Shown here: piece by piece, positions 1 through 5,922 of the stretch
Position numbering within the stretch: position 1 is the stretch's first letter
Layout: each line of letters begins with the position of its first letter
Position numbers and translations under genes: made by a program
Notes under the pieces: model-generated
The model's input: the letters and a program-made list of their open reading frames with translations, nothing else
Database searches by the model: none
Told to the model about the DNA's origin: nothing
Source of the DNA: Clostridia bacterium
GTDB lineage: Bacteria; Bacillota; Clostridia; UMGS1883
DNA length: 7,205 bases
Direction of reading: 5' to 3'
Assembly: GCA_017468215.1 (NCBI GenBank)
Contig: JAFUJG010000345.1
Location: forward strand, 1 to 7,205

Positions 1-1686
1 GTCAGCTGTGCGTATAGTTGACAATCTATGGGCAACAATAAAGGTTGTACGGTTCTTACAAAGGTTGTCAATAGCGGACTGGATTTTCCTTTCGCTTATG
101 GTATCAAGAGCACTTGTTGCCTCGTCAAGGATAATAATCTCCGGATTACGAATAAGTGCACGTGCTATGGATATACGCTGTTTTTGTCCGCCGGAAAGGT
201 TAGAGCCGTGCTCGTTGATGTGGGTTTCCAATCCGTCGGGGAGCGATGCTACAAGCTCCGTAAGGTTTGCAGCTTCAATAACTTCGAGGAGTTTGTTTTC
301 GTCAACATCGTCAAGTCCGTAGGTGATATTGTCACGTAATGTGCCCGTAAAAAGGATTGTGTTTTGCGGCACCACAGCCAAATGGGAGCGGAGCGAGTCG
401 AGGTTTATGTTGGTAATGTCGTAATTATCCACCATTATTTTGCCCTTTGTGGGCTGATTAAAGCCCATTAAAAGGTTTAGTATGGTTGTTTTGCCTGCAC
501 CGCTTTCGCCAACGAGCGCAACGGTTTCGCCCTTATTAACCCTTAACGAAAAATCCGACAATACAGGGGATGTGGCGTCATGATAGGTAAAGCTAACGTC
601 TTTAAAATCCACATTGCCCTCTACTTTACCTATAGGCTTTTTGGAGGAGTTATCTTCCACATCGTGTGCCGAAAGCACATCGCCCACACTGCGGACAGAC
701 TCAAGACCTTTACTCATAGAGGGGAGTAAGCCCACAAGGTTGGATACCTGATGCACTATTTTGGAATAATAGCTCTGATACAGCACAACCTCGCCAACGG
801 ATATTTGTCCCTTGTATGCCAAATACCCTGTAAACACCAGGCACGCAAGCTGAAACACCTGAAATGTAACCCATGTCATTGAGCCGAAAAGCTCTTGTAT
901 AACATCAAGCTTTAAGCCACGGCGTGCAACACGCTCCATCTGACTGCCCATTCGGTCAATTTCGTAATTTTGCAGGCCGTGGGCACGTGTTACGGGGATA
1001 AGCTCCACCATTTCCATAATCATGGCACTGGTTTCTTCAACCTCTTTGCGGTATTCGTTGTTACGCTGACGAATTTTTTTGCGGAATGATGTAACAAGAA
1101 GCACCGCAAAGGGAACAGTAAGGGTAAAGAATATCAGTACAACAGGGTTCATTAAGCCTGTTATAACAATTGCAACAGTAAGGTCCATAACAATTTGCAA
1201 TATGTTTATGAAAAACTGTGTTGACAATGTTTCGATAGCTTCAACGTCACGCATAATTTTTGACTGAAGCTTACCTGAACGCATTTCCTTATGAAAGGTG
1301 ATGGAAAGCTGCTGCATCTTACGCACTAACGCACAGCGGAGGCGTGCCTCAACCGTGCGGATTGTATGGCGGTAAACTTTAAAATATATATAGTTGGTGG
1401 GCACGTTTTGCAAAATAAAAACAACCATAACAACGCAGTTTATAATAAGCTCATTTAATGAATGAGATGCAGGAGAAGTGGCAATATTTATAATGTTGGC
1501 TATTATGATAGGGAGCACCCACTCGGGTGAGCGCTTAATAATAAAAAATGTAAGTGCGAATAACAGCTTAAGGTAACTGCCCCTGTAGAGCGACAGCAGG
1601 GTTTTAAAGCTGTTTGATTTGTTTCTCTCAAAGCTCTTAATGAGGCTTTCTTCAATTTCTGAATTAAAAATTGCCTTAGCTTTCAT
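1..1686 (-). CDS. ABC exporter half-transporter (fused membrane and ATPase domains), C-terminus cut by window edge
   Basis: Starts at ATG 1686 and reads without a stop to base 1, giving 562 residues; the family is usually about 580-600, so only the last few tens are missing. The N-terminal half is a type I exporter membrane domain, with hydrophobic segments near residues 40-68, 80-102, 155-200 and 268-292. The ATPase half is complete in motifs: A-loop Tyr near 368 (FTYHD), Walker A GESGAGKTT near 393-401, Q-loop Gln near 441 (VVPQN), signature LSGGQ near 497, Walker B IIILDEATSALD with D521/E522, and switch His 553 in AHRLST. It should export a substrate across the inner membrane as a dimer. 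The substrate cannot be told; multidrug or lipid exporters of the MsbA/LmrA type are the nearest kind. An AAGGTGG site lies 7 bases before the ATG. No partner half-transporter is visible upstream, so a homodimer or a partner beyond the left edge are both possible. Confidence 0.93.
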   Translation of the reverse strand, partial: MKAKAIFNSEIEESLIKSFERNKSNSFKTLLSLYRGSYLKLLFALTFFIIKRSPEWVLPIIIANIINIATSPASHSLNELIINCVVMVVFILQNVPTNYIYFKVYRHTIRTVEARLRCALVRKMQQLSITFHKEMRSGKLQSKIMRDVEAIETLSTQFFINILQIVMDLTVAIVITGLMNPVVLIFFTLTVPFAVLLVTSFRKKIRQRNNEYRKEVEETSAMIMEMVELIPVTRAHGLQNYEIDRMGSQMERVARRGLKLDVIQELFGSMTWVTFQVFQLACLVFTGYLAYKGQISVGEVVLYQSYYSKIVHQVSNLVGLLPSMSKGLESVRSVGDVLSAHDVEDNSSKKPIGKVEGNVDFKDVSFTYHDATSPVLSDFSLRVNKGETVALVGESGAGKTTILNLLMGFNQPTKGKIMVDNYDITNINLDSLRSHLAVVPQNTILFTGTLRDNITYGLDDVDENKLLEVIEAANLTELVASLPDGLETHINEHGSNLSGGQKQRISIARALIRNPEIIILDEATSALDTISERKIQSAIDNLCKNRTTFIVAHRLSTIRTAD

Positions 1687-1716
1687 ATAAAAACCACCTT
1701 GTATCAAACTACAAAA

Positions 1717-1745
1717 AATGTACCACAGTAACCCCAAAAAGTCAA
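1717..1745 (-). promoter_or_regulatory. Sigma-70-type promoter of the ABC exporter gene
   Basis: On the minus strand TTGACT (1740-1745) is followed after 17 bases by TACATT (1717-1722). The predicted transcript would start about 1710, leaving a short leader with the AAGGTGG ribosome binding site before ATG 1686. The -35 matches consensus at 5 of 6 bases and the -10 at 4 of 6, with ideal spacing. Confidence 0.55.
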
Positions 1746-1825
1746 TCGGCAGTCTCCAAAAGGCAAAAAAATGGATAAAATTCATCAAAAACCCCGAAAT
1801 TTATTAAATTTTTATAAAAAATGTA

Positions 1826-1855
1826 TTGAAATTTGCGAATAAGTTGTGCTATAAT
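1826..1855 (+). promoter_or_regulatory. Strong promoter of the HU gene with extended -10 and A/T-rich upstream tract
   Basis: TTGAAA (1826-1831), an 18-base spacer and a perfect TATAAT (1850-1855), preceded by TGC to form an extended -10. The bases just upstream (about 1790-1825) are nearly all A/T runs, resembling an UP element. The predicted start is near 1862, giving a leader of about 76 bases. The strength fits an abundant nucleoid protein. Confidence 0.75.
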
Positions 1856-1867
1856 ATGCCTACAGTC

Positions 1868-1909
1868 GCGTTAATGATTGGAAAACACCGACCGGTGTGA
1901 ATATAACGC
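1868..1909 (+). promoter_or_regulatory. Structured 5' leader of the HU mRNA (nested inverted repeats)
   Basis: An outer arm GCGTTA (1868-1873) pairs with TAACGC (1904-1909). Inside it, ACACC (1885-1889) pairs with GGTGT (1894-1898) around a GACC loop; read as DNA the inner part is the near-palindrome ACACCG-AC-CGGTGT. It starts only a few bases after the predicted transcription start and ends 13 bases before the GGAGGTG ribosome binding site. It may be an mRNA-stabilising or translation-modulating leader, or a protein operator. Both roles are inference; only the symmetry is seen. Confidence 0.45.
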
Positions 1910-1937
1910 ACTAACAATTATTGGAGGTGAAAATGTA

Positions 1938-2210
1938 ATGAACAAGACAGAATTAGTAAATGCTATTGCTGCTAAGACAGGTCTCACAAAGACAGCTTCC
2001 GACGCTGCTCTCGCTGCTACAGTTGAAGCTATCACAGAAGCTCTCAAGGCTGGTGACAAGGTTGCACTTATCGGCTTCGGTACATTCGAAGTTAGAGAAA
2101 GAGCTGCTCGTACAGGTAAGAACCCCGCAACAGGCGAAACAATCGAAATCGCTGCTTGCAAGGCTCCCGCTTTCAAGGCTGGTAAGGCTCTTAAGGACGC
2201 AGTTAAGTAA
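1938..2210 (+). CDS. hup: HU-family DNA-binding protein
   Basis: A 90-residue HU/IHF-family nucleoid protein of standard length. It would act as a dimer that bends and compacts DNA with little sequence specificity. Seen in order: the N-terminal helical part [11 protein letters not shown]..., the core signature [18 protein letters not shown] (residues 46-63), whose Pro in the GKNP(A)TG arm tip is the DNA-intercalating residue in the family, and the C-terminal [12 protein letters not shown] helix. HU rather than IHF is favoured by the [13 protein letters not shown] ending and by this being a Firmicute-like context. ATG 1938 is chosen because GGAGGTG (1923-1929) sits 8 bases before it; an in-frame upstream TTG at 1878 lacks such a site. 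Codons are strikingly uniform (GCT, AAG, CTC, TTC, ACA), unlike its neighbours and typical of very highly expressed genes. It is monocistronic, with its own promoter and terminator. Confidence 0.97.
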   Translation: MNKTELVNAIAAKTGLTKTASDAALAATVEAITEALKAGDKVALIGFGTFEVRERAARTGKNPATGETIEIAACKAPAFKAGKALKDAVK

Positions 2211-2222
2211 TTTTAGCTTAAT

Positions 2223-2262
2223 AAAACAAAAAAGCACTTCTGATGAAGTGCTTTTTTGTTTT
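2223..2262. terminator. Bidirectional intrinsic terminator between HU and acyltransferase genes
   Basis: A perfect 18-bp inverted repeat with a TGAT loop (2241-2244). The GC core is GCACTTC/GAAGTGC, flanked by six A on the left and six T on the right, so a U-run follows the hairpin in either direction. It ends the HU transcript 12 bases after its stop codon. The minus-strand acyltransferase stop codon (2262-2264) touches its outer edge, so the convergent transcript also ends here. Confidence 0.92.
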
Positions 2263-3290
2263 TAAATTATATATTTTCTCACAAAGGGTATTTTGTCAAT
2301 AATAAAGGCTACTGCAGTGCTGAGAGTAAAAACTACCACCGACAGTAAGGGCACGCTTACGATGGGATTAATAAAGCCTGTACGCACGCCAAGCTCATGG
2401 TTAAGAATATATATAAACAGGTCGTGCACAAAATAAATACCGAAGGAAAGCCTTGAAAGCACACCTACAAGGGCGGTGAAAGCCTTGCCCTTTACATTGT
2501 ACTTGAAAAATAAAAACACACCTATGCAGACAAATACCGTGTTAGGCATAAGGTATTCATAAAACAAGCCATAGCCGCTGCCATACCTTAGGGACATATA
2601 CCCTGTGCCTGCAATTGTAACAAAAACGCCCAGCAGAGCAAGAATATAGCTTGAAATACGCACCTTTTTAGTTATATCGTACACAGAAAGGTAGTGCCCC
2701 AGCACAAAATAGCCCGAATATCCTAAAACCGCCTGGGGAGTAAGGTAAACTTTAAGTGTAGCAATTGTAGAATTAAGGCTTGGGAAAATACCCGTAGCCA
2801 TGCCCACGCACTGAAAAATAAACCAAAGAATAATAAAATATTCGCACGCCTTTTTACTTTTGCAAACCTCTTTTAAAATGGGGGATATAATATAAAGGCA
2901 AATAATTGTAAAGGGAAACCATAAATGATATCTGCTGCCTGTGAGCCACTTGTGAACAAAGTCTGCTTCGGAGGCTATTTCAAAATCCTTGCAAAAAACA
3001 AGATAAACAAAGGACCAGAACAAAAAACCGGTTACTACCCTGAGTATTTTTTTTAAAAAAATATCCTTTAGGCTGTAGTCCTTCTTGCTGCTGAGTAAAA
3101 ACGCTCCGGAAATCATAATAAAAATCGGAACACAAAACCTCATAAGTCCGTCATAAAAATTAAGCACCTGCCAGTGATAGGTATTAACAGCTGCCGTGTA
3201 CCAGTCTATTGCACATATATGAAGTACAACAACAGAAAAAATCGACAGCACACGCAGAGCATCAATATAAAAAACCCGTTTATTGTTCAT
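2262..3290 (-). CDS. Acyltransferase family 3 integral membrane protein (WecH/OatA-like)
   Basis: A 342-residue polytopic membrane protein. It opens with the typical acyltransferase-3 start FYIDALRVLSIFSVVVLHI (D10, R13 and His 24, the conserved catalytic-region His), followed by MRFCVPIFIMISGAFLL (50-66, with R51), HLWF (122-125) and a late YFVHD (287-291). About ten hydrophobic segments span the chain, consistent with the family. Members move acyl groups, often acetyl, onto cell-surface sugars, polysaccharides or peptidoglycan. The acceptor cannot be deduced here, since no glycan biosynthesis genes adjoin it. ATG 3290 is preferred because AAGGAAG lies about 7 bases before it. The upstream in-frame ATG at 3317 has no ribosome binding site and falls at the predicted transcription start, so it is probably not translated. 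The gene is a single transcription unit, convergent with HU and divergent from the diguanylate cyclase gene. Confidence 0.85.
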   Translation of the reverse strand: MNNKRVFYIDALRVLSIFSVVVLHICAIDWYTAAVNTYHWQVLNFYDGLMRFCVPIFIMISGAFLLSSKKDYSLKDIFLKKILRVVTGFLFWSFVYLVFCKDFEIASEADFVHKWLTGSRYHLWFPFTIICLYIISPILKEVCKSKKACEYFIILWFIFQCVGMATGIFPSLNSTIATLKVYLTPQAVLGYSGYFVLGHYLSVYDITKKVRISSYILALLGVFVTIAGTGYMSLRYGSGYGLFYEYLMPNTVFVCIGVFLFFKYNVKGKAFTALVGVLSRLSFGIYFVHDLFIYILNHELGVRTGFINPIVSVPLLSVVVFTLSTAVAFIIDKIPFVRKYII

Positions 3291-3321
3291 ACAATCACTT
3301 CCTTTTGACATATACATAGGA

Positions 3322-3350
3322 ATTATACCATAAATATTGTTTTTTGTAAA
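3322..3350 (-). promoter_or_regulatory. Promoter of the acyltransferase gene
   Basis: On the minus strand TTTACA (3345-3350), a 17-base spacer and a perfect TATAAT (3322-3327), preceded by TGG (extended -10). The transcript would start near 3315, about 25 bases before ATG 3290, which supports that start codon over ATG 3317. Confidence 0.75.
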
Positions 3351-3370
3351 TATAAGGCTAAATACAGGTG

Positions 3371-3399
3371 TTGATTTTATGATTTATTTGTGATAAAAT
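3371..3399 (+). promoter_or_regulatory. Promoter of the Cache-GGDEF gene
   Basis: TTGATT (3371-3376), a 17-base spacer and TAAAAT (3394-3399), preceded by TGA (extended -10). The predicted start is near 3406, which leaves about 33 bases to ATG 3439. A second TATAAT at 3406-3411 has only TTTATT at the right distance for a -35 and is the weaker alternative. The -35 of this promoter and that of the divergent acyltransferase promoter are about 20 bp apart, so one bound regulator could affect both. Confidence 0.6.
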
Positions 3400-3438
3400 T
3401 CAATATATAATAGTTTTTTGGATAAATCAGGAAAAAAG

Positions 3439-4392
3439 ATGATTGTTATGCCACAAAAGTATAAAAAGAAAAAGCGTAAACAGAATAATGTTTTGTATAC
3501 GGTTATTGCCGCATTGCTTTTATGTATTGTATTTTTGGCAATGGTAAGCTATCTTTATGAAACTGCTGAAAAAACGGCATATGAACTACTTTATACACAG
3601 ACAAAGCAAATCAAGAACGACTTGGAGCTCCAGATAAAATCCGACATGGAAAACCTTACCACTCTGGCCAATTTTGCCGCAAAGCTTTATGTGGACGGCG
3701 AAGATTACAGCTTGATGTTTACTTCCTTTAAGTCTGTGGGCTTAATTGAAAACATCGGTATACTCACCGAGGACAACATGTTCATAACAAAGCTCGGTGT
3801 TACCGATTTGAACGGTAAAATATCCTTCGAAACAGAGTCGTTAAAGAGGGCGTACATAAGCTCAAGGATTTCTGATGTCACAAACGAAAACCTTGAAATT
3901 GTAAGGCTTGCGGTTCCCATCCGGGTAAGAGGGAAAATCATCGGTGTAATGTACGGTATTATCAGTGTCGATGTAATCAATGAGCGCTACAAGGGTATGG
4001 CAGATGAACTCGATGCACAGCTTTTCGTTTTTGACAATAAAACAGGCGACCTTATTATTGATGGAGTAAATGAAACCCCGGGAAACATCGCCATGCTTAA
4101 AAACCGTAATTATAACGACGGCTTCGCCTATGAGGATATTATTACAAACGAAAACGGATATTCTTCTTTTGTATCGGCATACACAGGAGAGAACCTTTAT
4201 ATTCATTATTCCACGCTTGATATTGTCGATTGGAGGATTATGCTTGCAAGAAGTGAATACCATGTGTTCAAAGATGTAAATGCCACTTTGAGCACCTTAT
4301 TGATTGCGTTTTTATTTATGGCTGTAATTATTGTGCTGTTTATGCTTGTAATAATGGGCAGCGAGAAAAAAAGGAACGCGGTTACATCATAG
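3439..4392 (+). CDS. Membrane-anchored Cache sensor (N-terminal part of the split diguanylate cyclase)
   Basis: 317 residues. A very basic cytoplasmic start (KYKKKKRKQ, 7-15) precedes TM1 at about 19-38. An extracellular region at about 40-283 has the marks of a Cache sensor, notably VPIRVRGKIIGVMYGIISVD (159-178), the typical strand pair around a GKIIGV turn. TM2 lies at about 285-306, and the protein ends 11 residues later at TAG. Cache domains bind small external ligands; the ligand here is unknown. As it stands this piece has no output domain and could only act with the downstream piece or by readthrough. ATG 3439 is chosen because AGGA (3429-3432) lies 6 bases before it; an upstream TTG at 3418 falls only about 12 bases from the predicted transcript start and has no such site. 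Confidence 0.8.
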   Translation: MIVMPQKYKKKKRKQNNVLYTVIAALLLCIVFLAMVSYLYETAEKTAYELLYTQTKQIKNDLELQIKSDMENLTTLANFAAKLYVDGEDYSLMFTSFKSVGLIENIGILTEDNMFITKLGVTDLNGKISFETESLKRAYISSRISDVTNENLEIVRLAVPIRVRGKIIGVMYGIISVDVINERYKGMADELDAQLFVFDNKTGDLIIDGVNETPGNIAMLKNRNYNDGFAYEDIITNENGYSSFVSAYTGENLYIHYSTLDIVDWRIMLARSEYHVFKDVNATLSTLLIAFLFMAVIIVLFMLVIMGSEKKRNAVTS

Positions 4393-4455
4393 TCGTCCAA
4401 AATCAGAAAACAACTTCTGGAAATTAATCAGCGACATGAAAATATCACTGAAGCC

Positions 4456-5751
4456 TTGAGGAATATTTTATCCTATACAAAGTCAAGGTCGGCATTTTTT
4501 GCTGATACTGACGGCGAGGATTTTAACTACATACTGCCTTCTCAGGCAAAAAACCTTCTCTGTGGCGAAGATAGAAAGCTGTTTGTTACAGAGCTTTTCC
4601 GGTATGCCTCCGAGGTTAACAGGATAAACAATCTTACACTTAATGTTATGTGCATTAAGCCTAATGTCCATCTTGCGAAAACAAATACTAATTTCTATAA
4701 ATTCCTTAAAAAACACGGAATAAAGGAAGTAACCTTTGCAACGGTCGTTGACAAAAACAGTCATATCAGTCTTTTGGGAACCCTTAATCCCAAACACTCC
4801 AATGTTGCAAGAGAGCTTTTGGAGGATATTGCAGTTTGCTTCTCCATTGCAGTTTACAACAAAAAGCATCTTCACAGAACTGAAATTGCCGCAGTAACAG
4901 ACTCTCTTACGGGGGTTTGCAATCGAGTTGCATATAAAAAGGATTTGCCGACCTTTGATAAAGAAATGACAGAGGACTTTGCATGTCTGTATATCGATGT
5001 TAACGAGCTTCATCTTCACAACAACAAATTCGGTCACACCGCAGGCGATGAAATGCTTATTTATATTGCAAACAGCTTGCAGGAGGTTTTCTCGAACCAT
5101 CATATTTACAGAATGGGCGGCGACGAGTTTCTTGTGTTTGTCCGTGATATGGATTTGGAAACAGTTAAAGTGTACGTTGAATATTTCACAAAGAGGCTCG
5201 AATCACGAAGCTATCACGTAGCAATTGGTATTTCCTACAGAAGCCAGGGCTTTGGCACAGCCGAGGAAATGGTAAAGGAAGCCGAAATCCGCATGTACGA
5301 GGCAAAGGCTCAGTATTATCAGAACAAGGAGCGTGTCAGCGTTTCTGCAACTGAGGGCAGCGACTATGTTCAGATAAAAACCGGTATTAAAGAAATCGAT
5401 ACCATGATATCTGTTATGAAGGAGCATTATTGGGGTATATACCGTGTTTCCCTCATTACAAATAATGCAAGCAGTATTCTTATGCCGAGCTATCTGGGCT
5501 ACAACCAGGAAAGCAATAACTTTTCAGGGCTTCTTACCTCATATATCAGCGAGTGTGTAGACAACGATTTCAGAAGGGCAGTACTGAACTTTTTGAACTA
5601 TGATGTATTAAAAATGCAACTTGCAAAGGGTCTGACCCCGAGGATTACATACAAAAAGCTTAACGGCGAAACTGTTATATTAAGTATTTACAATATGAAG
5701 GATACTGCCGATAACGTTGATGAAACTCTTTGGGTTTTCGCAAAAGACTAA
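4456..5751 (+). CDS. GGDEF diguanylate cyclase part (GAF-like, GGDEF, C-terminal domain)
   Basis: Makes c-di-GMP from two GTP if translated. Residue numbers count from the TTG at 4456. Residues about 10-140 look GAF-like, ending in ISLLGTLNPKHSNVARELLEDI. GGDEF runs about 145-295: DSLTGVCNR (149-157), YIDVNELHLHNN (179-190) with metal-binding D181 and guanine-site Asn, GHTAGDEML (193-201), and an intact GGDEF (221-225). The RxxD inhibitory site is absent: F and H stand where Arg and Asp are expected, so product feedback inhibition is unlikely. The last 130 residues (YWGIYRVSLITNN...) resemble a PAS-like fold, unassigned. Translation of this part alone is doubtful: the TTG has no Shine-Dalgarno site, and the open frame really begins directly after TAG 4390-4392. 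No terminator follows before the riboswitch. Confidence 0.8.
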   Translation: MRNILSYTKSRSAFFADTDGEDFNYILPSQAKNLLCGEDRKLFVTELFRYASEVNRINNLTLNVMCIKPNVHLAKTNTNFYKFLKKHGIKEVTFATVVDKNSHISLLGTLNPKHSNVARELLEDIAVCFSIAVYNKKHLHRTEIAAVTDSLTGVCNRVAYKKDLPTFDKEMTEDFACLYIDVNELHLHNNKFGHTAGDEMLIYIANSLQEVFSNHHIYRMGGDEFLVFVRDMDLETVKVYVEYFTKRLESRSYHVAIGISYRSQGFGTAEEMVKEAEIRMYEAKAQYYQNKERVSVSATEGSDYVQIKTGIKEIDTMISVMKEHYWGIYRVSLITNNASSILMPSYLGYNQESNNFSGLLTSYISECVDNDFRRAVLNFLNYDVLKMQLAKGLTPRITYKKLNGETVILSIYNMKDTADNVDETLWVFAKD

Positions 5752-5758
5752 AAGTTGT

Positions 5759-5787
5759 TTGACAAATTTTTCTTTAAATGCTATAAT
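5759..5787 (+). promoter_or_regulatory. Perfect consensus promoter of the riboswitch leader
   Basis: TTGACA (5759-5764), 17 bases and TATAAT (5782-5787), with TGC in front of the -10 (extended -10). This is the best promoter in the window. It starts 8 bases after the cyclase stop codon, and the transcript should begin near 5794, directly at the aptamer. Such constitutive strength fits a leader whose control lies in premature termination. Confidence 0.88.
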
Positions 5788-5794
5788 AAATAAG

Positions 5795-5882
5795 AGCAAA
5801 TAGTTCGGCAAAACCGATGAAAGTCGGTGACGCAAAGCAAAGAGGCTAAGGTTAAATACTATGCCAGTCCAGCTGCAACAAT
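5795..5882 (+). promoter_or_regulatory. c-di-GMP class I (GEMM-I) riboswitch aptamer
   Basis: Binds c-di-GMP in the nascent mRNA. Seen: GGCAAA (5807-5812), then hairpin P2 ACCGAT/GTCGGT with a GAAA tetraloop (5813-5828), followed at once by the hallmark GACGCAAAGC (5829-5838). P3 contains CTAAG (5846-5850) and TATG (5860-5863), the two strands of the classic 11-nt receptor for a GAAA tetraloop. By alignment to the known Vibrio Vc2 aptamer, G5807 is at position G20 (G there favours c-di-GMP over cGAMP), A5834 is A47 (stacks in the ligand), and C5876 is the probable C92. P1 is weak: 5800-5805 against 5877-5882, 5 of 6 pairs. The gene controlled should be the VTC-DUF4956 operon downstream. The 5' and 3' limits are estimates. 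Confidence 0.9.
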
Positions 5883-5920
5883 AAAAGGTCTTCTGACCTT
5901 TTATTGTTGCAGCTTTTGTT
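5871..5920 (+). terminator. Riboswitch expression-platform terminator
   Basis: A perfect 20-bp stem, 5871-5890 against 5895-5914, with a TTCT loop, followed by TTTGTT. The first 12 bases of the left arm (5871-5882) are also the 3' end of the aptamer, including the probable C92 and the P1 strand. Hairpin and ligand-bound aptamer should therefore exclude one another. It is also the only terminator after the diguanylate cyclase gene, so transcripts from that gene read through the aptamer and would end here too. Confidence 0.88.
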
Positions 5921-5922
5921 CT

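Larger units (their letters stand above)
3439..5751 (+). pseudogene. Cache-GAF-GGDEF diguanylate cyclase gene interrupted by one in-frame TAG (whole locus)
   Basis: Bases 3439-5751 form one reading frame of 770 sense codons broken only by TAG at 4390-4392. There is no frameshift, and the coding quality is good on both sides. The sequence right after the stop (SSKIRKQLLEINQRHENI...) reads as the linker helix expected between the second membrane segment and the cytoplasmic domains of a membrane diguanylate cyclase. The parts in order are TM1, extracellular Cache, TM2, [TAG], linker, GAF-like, GGDEF and a C-terminal domain. Every other gene whose end is visible in the window stops with TAA. The locus may be a young nonsense pseudogene, a suppressed or readthrough gene, a split pair made by reinitiation, or an assembly error. 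The sequence alone does not decide. Confidence 0.75.

Noticed and set aside
8..339. Two plus-strand open frames of about 100 codons at the left edge
   Set aside because: They lie opposite the ABC transporter ATPase motifs (signature, Walker B, switch His), which are coding on the minus strand.
1878..1937. Upstream in-frame TTG start that would lengthen HU by 20 residues
   Set aside because: The extra residues do not match the HU N-terminus, and they would be encoded by the hairpin leader and the GGAGGTG ribosome binding site itself. ATG 1938 has ideal spacing.
3291..3317. Upstream ATG 3317 as start of the acyltransferase
   Set aside because: It has no ribosome binding site and lies at the predicted transcription start (the -10 box is at 3322-3327). 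ATG 3290 has AAGGAAG in front of it.
4483..5103. 206-codon open frame on the minus strand inside the cyclase gene
   Set aside because: It is a shadow of the plus-strand GGDEF gene: no recognisable domain, a cysteine- and asparagine-rich composition typical of reverse reading, and no promoter or ribosome binding site.
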